A stretch of DNA of 12,218 bases from Cudoniella acicularis (lineage: Eukaryota > Ascomycota > Leotiomycetes > Helotiales > Helotiaceae): contig JAAMPI010001615.1 in the NCBI GenBank assembly GCA_013054445.1, positions 1 through 12,218 on the forward strand. The letters run 5' to 3'. The notes beneath the pieces are model-generated. The model searched no databases. It saw nothing but the letters and a program-made list of their open reading frames with translations, and was not told the origin of the DNA. This document shows, piece after piece, positions 9,245 to 12,218 of the stretch (positions are counted from its first letter, which is position 1; each line of letters opens with the position of its first letter). The position numbers and the translations under genes were made by a program.

Positions 9245-9860
9245 ATGGCTTTGAATGAGCCGCAAAAGCTGGAAGGGGTCGCGGACGTTATACAGGAGCT
9301 CGATGCTTGGCTTGAGAATACACAGTTCAGAATAGCGGCAAAAGGAGATATTGGCTATTGTATAGCAACTGATCGGCGAATTAAACTTGATCCTCTATTC
9401 GGCGTATTAGGTATCAAGGCAAAGGTATATTCTTATTATTACAGTTCCAAACTATACTAAGAGACTACTAGATTGATTCAAAAGAGTTGGGATACTCAGT
9501 GTTACGAGTTCCGGGACCACAATCTGCACCTGTCCATACCAAGGAAGGCACATGGGCGGACTTGATACCAATCCGAATCATCAGTGGTACACCGACCTCT
9601 TCGGGGAGACAGTTACTCACAGGTTGGAAGACCCATATAACTGGGGCCGTTATTCTTAGTCCTGCTTTGGATCTCCTTGTCATCACTCCGTTGACCTAAC
9701 GAAGTGGTACTTCGTTATTACACGGAAGAGGCGAAGGTCGTTAAATCACAACTATCGGGGTCAAAAGACCCATTTAGTAATGAAAATGCTGTCAAGTCAT
9801 AACTATTTGGATCAAATGACCCATTCAACAATGAAAAGGTTGTCAAGTTGTAACTGTTTG
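9245..9860 (+). pseudogene. Unknown gene, two exons, probably truncated by a one-base frameshift
   Basis: I do not recognise the family. An ATG at 9245 opens 60 codons (MALNEPQKLEGVADVIQELD, then a stretch ending GDIGYCIATDRRIKLDP and GVLGIKAK). A 47-nt intron fits at 9425-9471 (GTATAT donor, ACTAA near the branch position, TAG acceptor). Exon 2 continues in frame with ELGYSVLRVPGPQSAPVHT, GTWADLIPIRIISGTPTSS and LDLLVITPLT to a TAA at 9697, giving 135 residues. One base shift at that point opens NEVVLRYYTEEAKVVKSQL and then a 17-residue repeat (GSKDPFSNENAVKS, FGSNDPFNNEKVVKL) broken by TAA where the first copy has CAA. I infer that the original protein ran on into the repeat. The same frame is open upstream to 9122, so the true start may differ. 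The 135-residue version could still be expressed. Confidence 0.5.
9737..9857 (+). repeat. 51-bp tandem repeat, about 2.4 copies
   Basis: Copies begin at 9737, 9788 and 9839, so the period is exactly 51 bp. Each shares the pattern TCAAGTCATAACTATTTGG, then TCAAATGACCCATT and AATGAAAA with scattered differences; the third copy breaks off after about 20 bases. The period is a multiple of three, so it would encode 17-residue repeats. On the plus strand these read (S/N)(K/N)DPF(S/N)NE with stops in copies 2 and 3. On the minus strand one frame reads NSYDLTAFSLLNGSFDP without stops across all copies. Confidence 0.85.
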
Positions 9861-9879
9861 GTGGCATTAAATTCATCGT

Positions 9880-10192
9880 CTAACTATTTAAGCCCACTTG
9901 ATGTGATACCGGGCGATCCAATACGCGGCCTTGGTTATCTGCTTTGTCACAAGTTAGTCTTTGTCAGCAATCTAAAACGCATTAGGAACTCACCTCGAAT
10001 CCCTGCTTCCTTTTCTAGCAACAAAGACTGCTGCTGTTCCTCAGTGTGTGCTAAATTGGTCAAATTGGTATGGTCGCCGCCCGGATCGGTGGCTGTAGCT
10101 ATCAACATATCTATACGGGAGATTTGTTGCTCACAATCTGGTTGTATGTTAGTTATGCGAACTGGTGGATGACTCTCTAGAACAAGTACCAT
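9880..10192 (-). CDS. Unknown two-exon frame, 85 residues; possible C-terminal part of the upstream gene
   Basis: An ATG at 10192 opens 66 codons (PVRITNIQPDCEQQISRIDM, then LIATATDPGGDHTNLTNL and EEQQQSLLLEKEAGIR). A good 55-nt intron fits at 9993-9939 (GTGAGT donor, CTAAC near the branch position, CAG acceptor). Exon 2 runs in frame through DNQGRVLDRPVSHQVGLNS to a TAG at 9880. The residues are polar with a Gln/Glu-rich stretch; there is no membrane segment, signal peptide or known domain. It lies directly behind the C-terminus of the larger minus-strand gene but one base out of its frame. It may therefore be that gene's last exons, displaced by a frameshift between about 10222 and 10151, rather than a gene of its own. 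Confidence 0.35.
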
Positions 10193-10968
10193 GGTTCGAA
10201 TTTGACCCGCGACTTATTTCGTCTTGCGACGGGCAATACGAGTCAGCCTCTAGACGCATGGAAGGCTCGAAGTGTGAATCTGGGTTTGGTAAGTGTTGTC
10301 AGACTGGTGCTTGATGCGAATTAGATGGCATCCTTACCTTCGTTGCCATTGGCACCAAGTGCACCAACTCCTCCCAATCTCGGCGTATTTTTCGATGGTG
10401 GTTTTGATTTTTATTTCTTAACATTTGAGGTATTGGTAGGCGGTCGTTTTCGTCTCTTCCGGTTCGGAGTGTTGTTCGAAGGTTACTTTCTCTTGCTTCC
10501 TATAGTCGCCTTATTTCTTCTCTCCTCTAAGTCTCCAAGCTCTCTACTGAGCTGCAGCCGTGTGCCTCGTGGCAGGCGATCAGCTGATATTTCGGCAACT
10601 ATTTGGCATTGTTCGGTGTCAAGGGCATCAAGTGTTGTAATATGCTGCCTTTGCTGCGCTAAAAATTTACGCAGAGCCTTGCATCTCGCTATAGTAGCAT
10701 CCCACCACATAACTTCGGCGTTAAAGTGGCCTTTAGACTCACGTGTTGTAACTGCGTGTATTTGATTCCGTCCGCCCTTGGGTTTGTCGTTAGAAGCCTT
10801 GCCCGAGCCCTTAGGGGAACTGGGTCGAGCAGTCACCGGAAGGCTGACCGTGTCTTCGTTTGTGAGTCGAGGACGTTTATTTGGTTTCCGTCGGTATTCG
10901 ATTTCATCATTAAGTGTATTTATCGAACCTGGAGGAGTTGGGCCCCAATGTACAAATTCTCTATTCAT
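10149..10968 (-). pseudogene. Unknown nuclear-type protein gene, two exons, with two in-frame TAA
   Basis: I do not recognise the family. An ATG at 10968 opens 161 codons (MNREFVHWGPTPPGSINTLN, then EIEYRRKPNKRPRLTNED, a Lys/Ser/Pro-rich part, and a probable coiled coil from RCKALRKFLAQQRQH to LSRELGDLEERRNKA) ending at TAA 10483. Past that stop the same frame goes on with PSNNTPNRKRRKRPPTNTS, a second TAA at 10411, then PPSKNTPRLGGVGALGANGN up to a canonical 58-nt intron (10337-10280: GTAAGG donor, CTGAC near the branch position, CAG acceptor). The next exon continues in frame through FEPSMRLEADSYCPSQDEIS to a TAA at 10149. The basic clusters look like nuclear localisation signals. Frame continuity plus a good intron beyond the stops suggests a longer gene that has lost two codons to TAA. 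A short 161-residue protein could still be made. Confidence 0.55.
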
Positions 10969-11339
10969 CGAGAAATGGAGCTTTCTCCTTCGACACCACC
11001 GTCACCAGCCAAGAATCAATTTATGGCTTCAGAAGCGGCTCAATACATGTCGTTGCCAACGGCTACCAAGTGGCCACGAGCCCATAAACCAGTACAACCT
11101 CTCCCTATCTACTGTCGACTGGATCTACTTCACTGGTCCCGATTCTGGATACTCTGAGGTCTTCTTCACTGTTGATTCTGTCATGTTGGTTTTAATGGCT
11201 ACGAAACCGTATAATTCATATACGAATCTAGAAATTTGTGGCTCACCAACACCGGCGCTTGCAATAGGTGTGAGCGGGGCTAATCACGTATAGCGACTAC
11301 AATTGCTATGACACCACATTCGCCATTGGACCGCTTTAA
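10923..11339 (+). pseudogene. Fragment of an unknown protein gene, possibly secreted
   Basis: Protein-like sequence appears in successive plus-strand frames: NGAFSFDTTVTSQESIYGFR and SGSIHVVANGYQVATSP up to a TAA at 11085, then one base shifted INQYNLSLSTVDWIYFTGPD and SGYSEVFFTVDS, LEICGSPTPALAIGVSGANH to a TAG near 11291, then in the first frame again TYSDYNCYDTTFAIGPL to a TAA at 11337. It is rich in Ser, Thr, Asn, Gly and aromatic residues with few Lys, like the beta-rich secreted proteins of fungi. No start or signal peptide survives, and its left end runs into the start of the minus-strand gene at 10968. The family is not recognised, and the frame joining is inference. Confidence 0.35.
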
Positions 11340-12218
11340 TTGGGAGGTTCAGGGGTTAAGCGAATACTGTGATTGAGTATATGCCCTTTCACGAATTGAT
11401 GATAATAAAGGGGGAGTGGAGTGGATCGATTGAACGGGGATGGATTTGGTAAGTGTGGAGCTCTGGGGAAGCTGATAGACGTGGTCGTCGGCGCTTGATT
11501 GTTTCTAATGTCCTCAAGTCTTTTAATTCAACATTAAAACGCTGATCACCTCATTTGAACTCTGTTCACAGATGAACTATGGGAATATTTGTTGTCACTG
11601 TTAGTTCTAGTTGATTATCGCGCACCAAAAATATCTGCTGTCTCTGCAGTTCTGTCCCGAGGCACGCACTAATTATTAATTTTCACTAGTAGATATAACA
11701 CTTCAACGCAACTTAGCGTACGAATTATTCCAATAAGCCAGTAGACTACCAAATGGTATTACGATATAGTAGCTTCAATGAAAACATATAAGCACCTTCT
11801 CCTTTCAAAGGCTGTCTTTTTTACGTCTTTAGTAAGCTAAAAGTAGACCCCCTTTTTGGAATATTAACTTGATAAAGTTTACGAGTTTAATCTGCATTGT
11901 TGTGCTGTTAAATGATTTTAATTCTGGAGGGGCCTATTTATTAAATTTACGAGATTAATATTAATAATTTAAATAATTCTGTATAGAGTTTCTTTGAAGA
12001 GGGTCGTACGTAGAACACTTTGCGCACAGGTAATAATTGTAGGTAAAATTAGTGAGCCTATTAAAGTTGTTGGTCATAGCTCCATAATTGGTGAGTACCT
12101 CGGAACAACTTTCCAATCAACTACTGAAGTTGGATGTTGGATGCTGACTGCAGCTGCCTTTGTCATAATAAGCTCTGAAATCCCCTCTCGAACATATTTA
12201 CAATTCAAAGAAAGAAAA
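11340..12218. other. AT-rich intergenic region at the right edge
   Basis: No gene could be assigned. From about 11680 to 12000 the sequence is strongly AT-rich. A plus-strand frame is open from roughly 11966 to the window end (about 83 codons, including IVGKISEPIKVVGHSSIIGE), but it lacks an early ATG and a family signature; it could be chance or the scrap of a gene continuing outside. A near-repeat, AAAGTTTACGAGTTTAAT at about 11874-11891 and AAATTTACGAGATTAAT at about 11943-11959, lies near an imperfect inverted repeat listed separately. Confidence 0.5.
11841..11939. repeat. Imperfect inverted repeat, possible miniature element
   Basis: AAGTAGACCCCCT at 11841 and the reverse complement of the segment ending at 11939 (AAATAGGCCCCTC) match at about 10 of 13 positions, about 100 bp apart, around AT-rich sequence. 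This resembles the layout of a miniature inverted-repeat element, but the ends are imperfect and no clear target duplication is seen. Confidence 0.25.

Noticed and set aside
9468..9686. 72-codon minus-strand frame opposite the 9245 gene
   Set aside because: The plus strand offers a two-exon model with splice signals and a natural continuation; the minus frame has no supporting signal.
9780..10172. 130-codon plus-strand frame across the tandem repeat
   Set aside because: It is Cys/Ser-rich and Leu-rich without a signature, and lies opposite minus-strand exons that have good splice sites.
10190..10215. tRNA B box suggested by GGTTCGAA
   Set aside because: The following bases do not complete the T arm and no acceptor stem or A box is present.

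Overview
The window looks like nuclear DNA of a filamentous ascomycete (Pezizomycotina). The signs are short 47-82 nt introns with CTAAC/CTAAT-type branch sites, a mitochondrial GatB with an N-terminal presequence, a DUF6594 membrane protein of the fungal type, and remnants of a fungal sugar transporter and a GH7 cellobiohydrolase. A leotiomycete would fit, but the sequence alone does not prove it. No bacterial operons, CRISPR arrays, rRNA or tRNA genes were seen.

Layout. (1) 1-1145, minus strand: the N-terminal two thirds of mitochondrial glutamyl-tRNA(Gln) amidotransferase subunit B, intact but cut by the window edge. (2) 1146-2194: divergent intergenic region. (3) 2195-4292, plus strand: an intact two-exon gene for a 682-residue DUF6594 protein with a long disordered N-terminus and three C-terminal membrane helices. 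(4) From 4293 to the end I find no intact gene that I can name. It holds a dead MFS sugar transporter (5029-6486) and a dead GH7 cellobiohydrolase (7012-8381). Next come a damaged plus-strand gene of unknown function ending in a 51-bp tandem repeat (9245-about 9860), a convergent minus-strand gene of unknown function with nuclear-type basic stretches (10968 down to about 9880), and a fragment that may come from another gene of unknown function (about 10923-11339). The last 880 bases are AT-rich and hold nothing firm.

The sharp contrast is between two healthy housekeeping-type genes on the left and a right-hand region where every recognisable gene carries stops, frameshifts or truncations. The two named casualties belong together functionally: an extracellular cellulase and a sugar importer. 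This suggests a decayed plant-polysaccharide use locus, or silenced extra copies of such genes. Several new stops fit C-to-T or G-to-A changes (CAA or CGA to TAA/TGA, TGG to TGA), as expected from repeat-induced point mutation, but indels are also frequent, so ordinary decay after loss of selection is equally possible. I do not see a clear new biological system. The most unusual spot is the 51-bp repeat lying between two convergent genes of unknown function.
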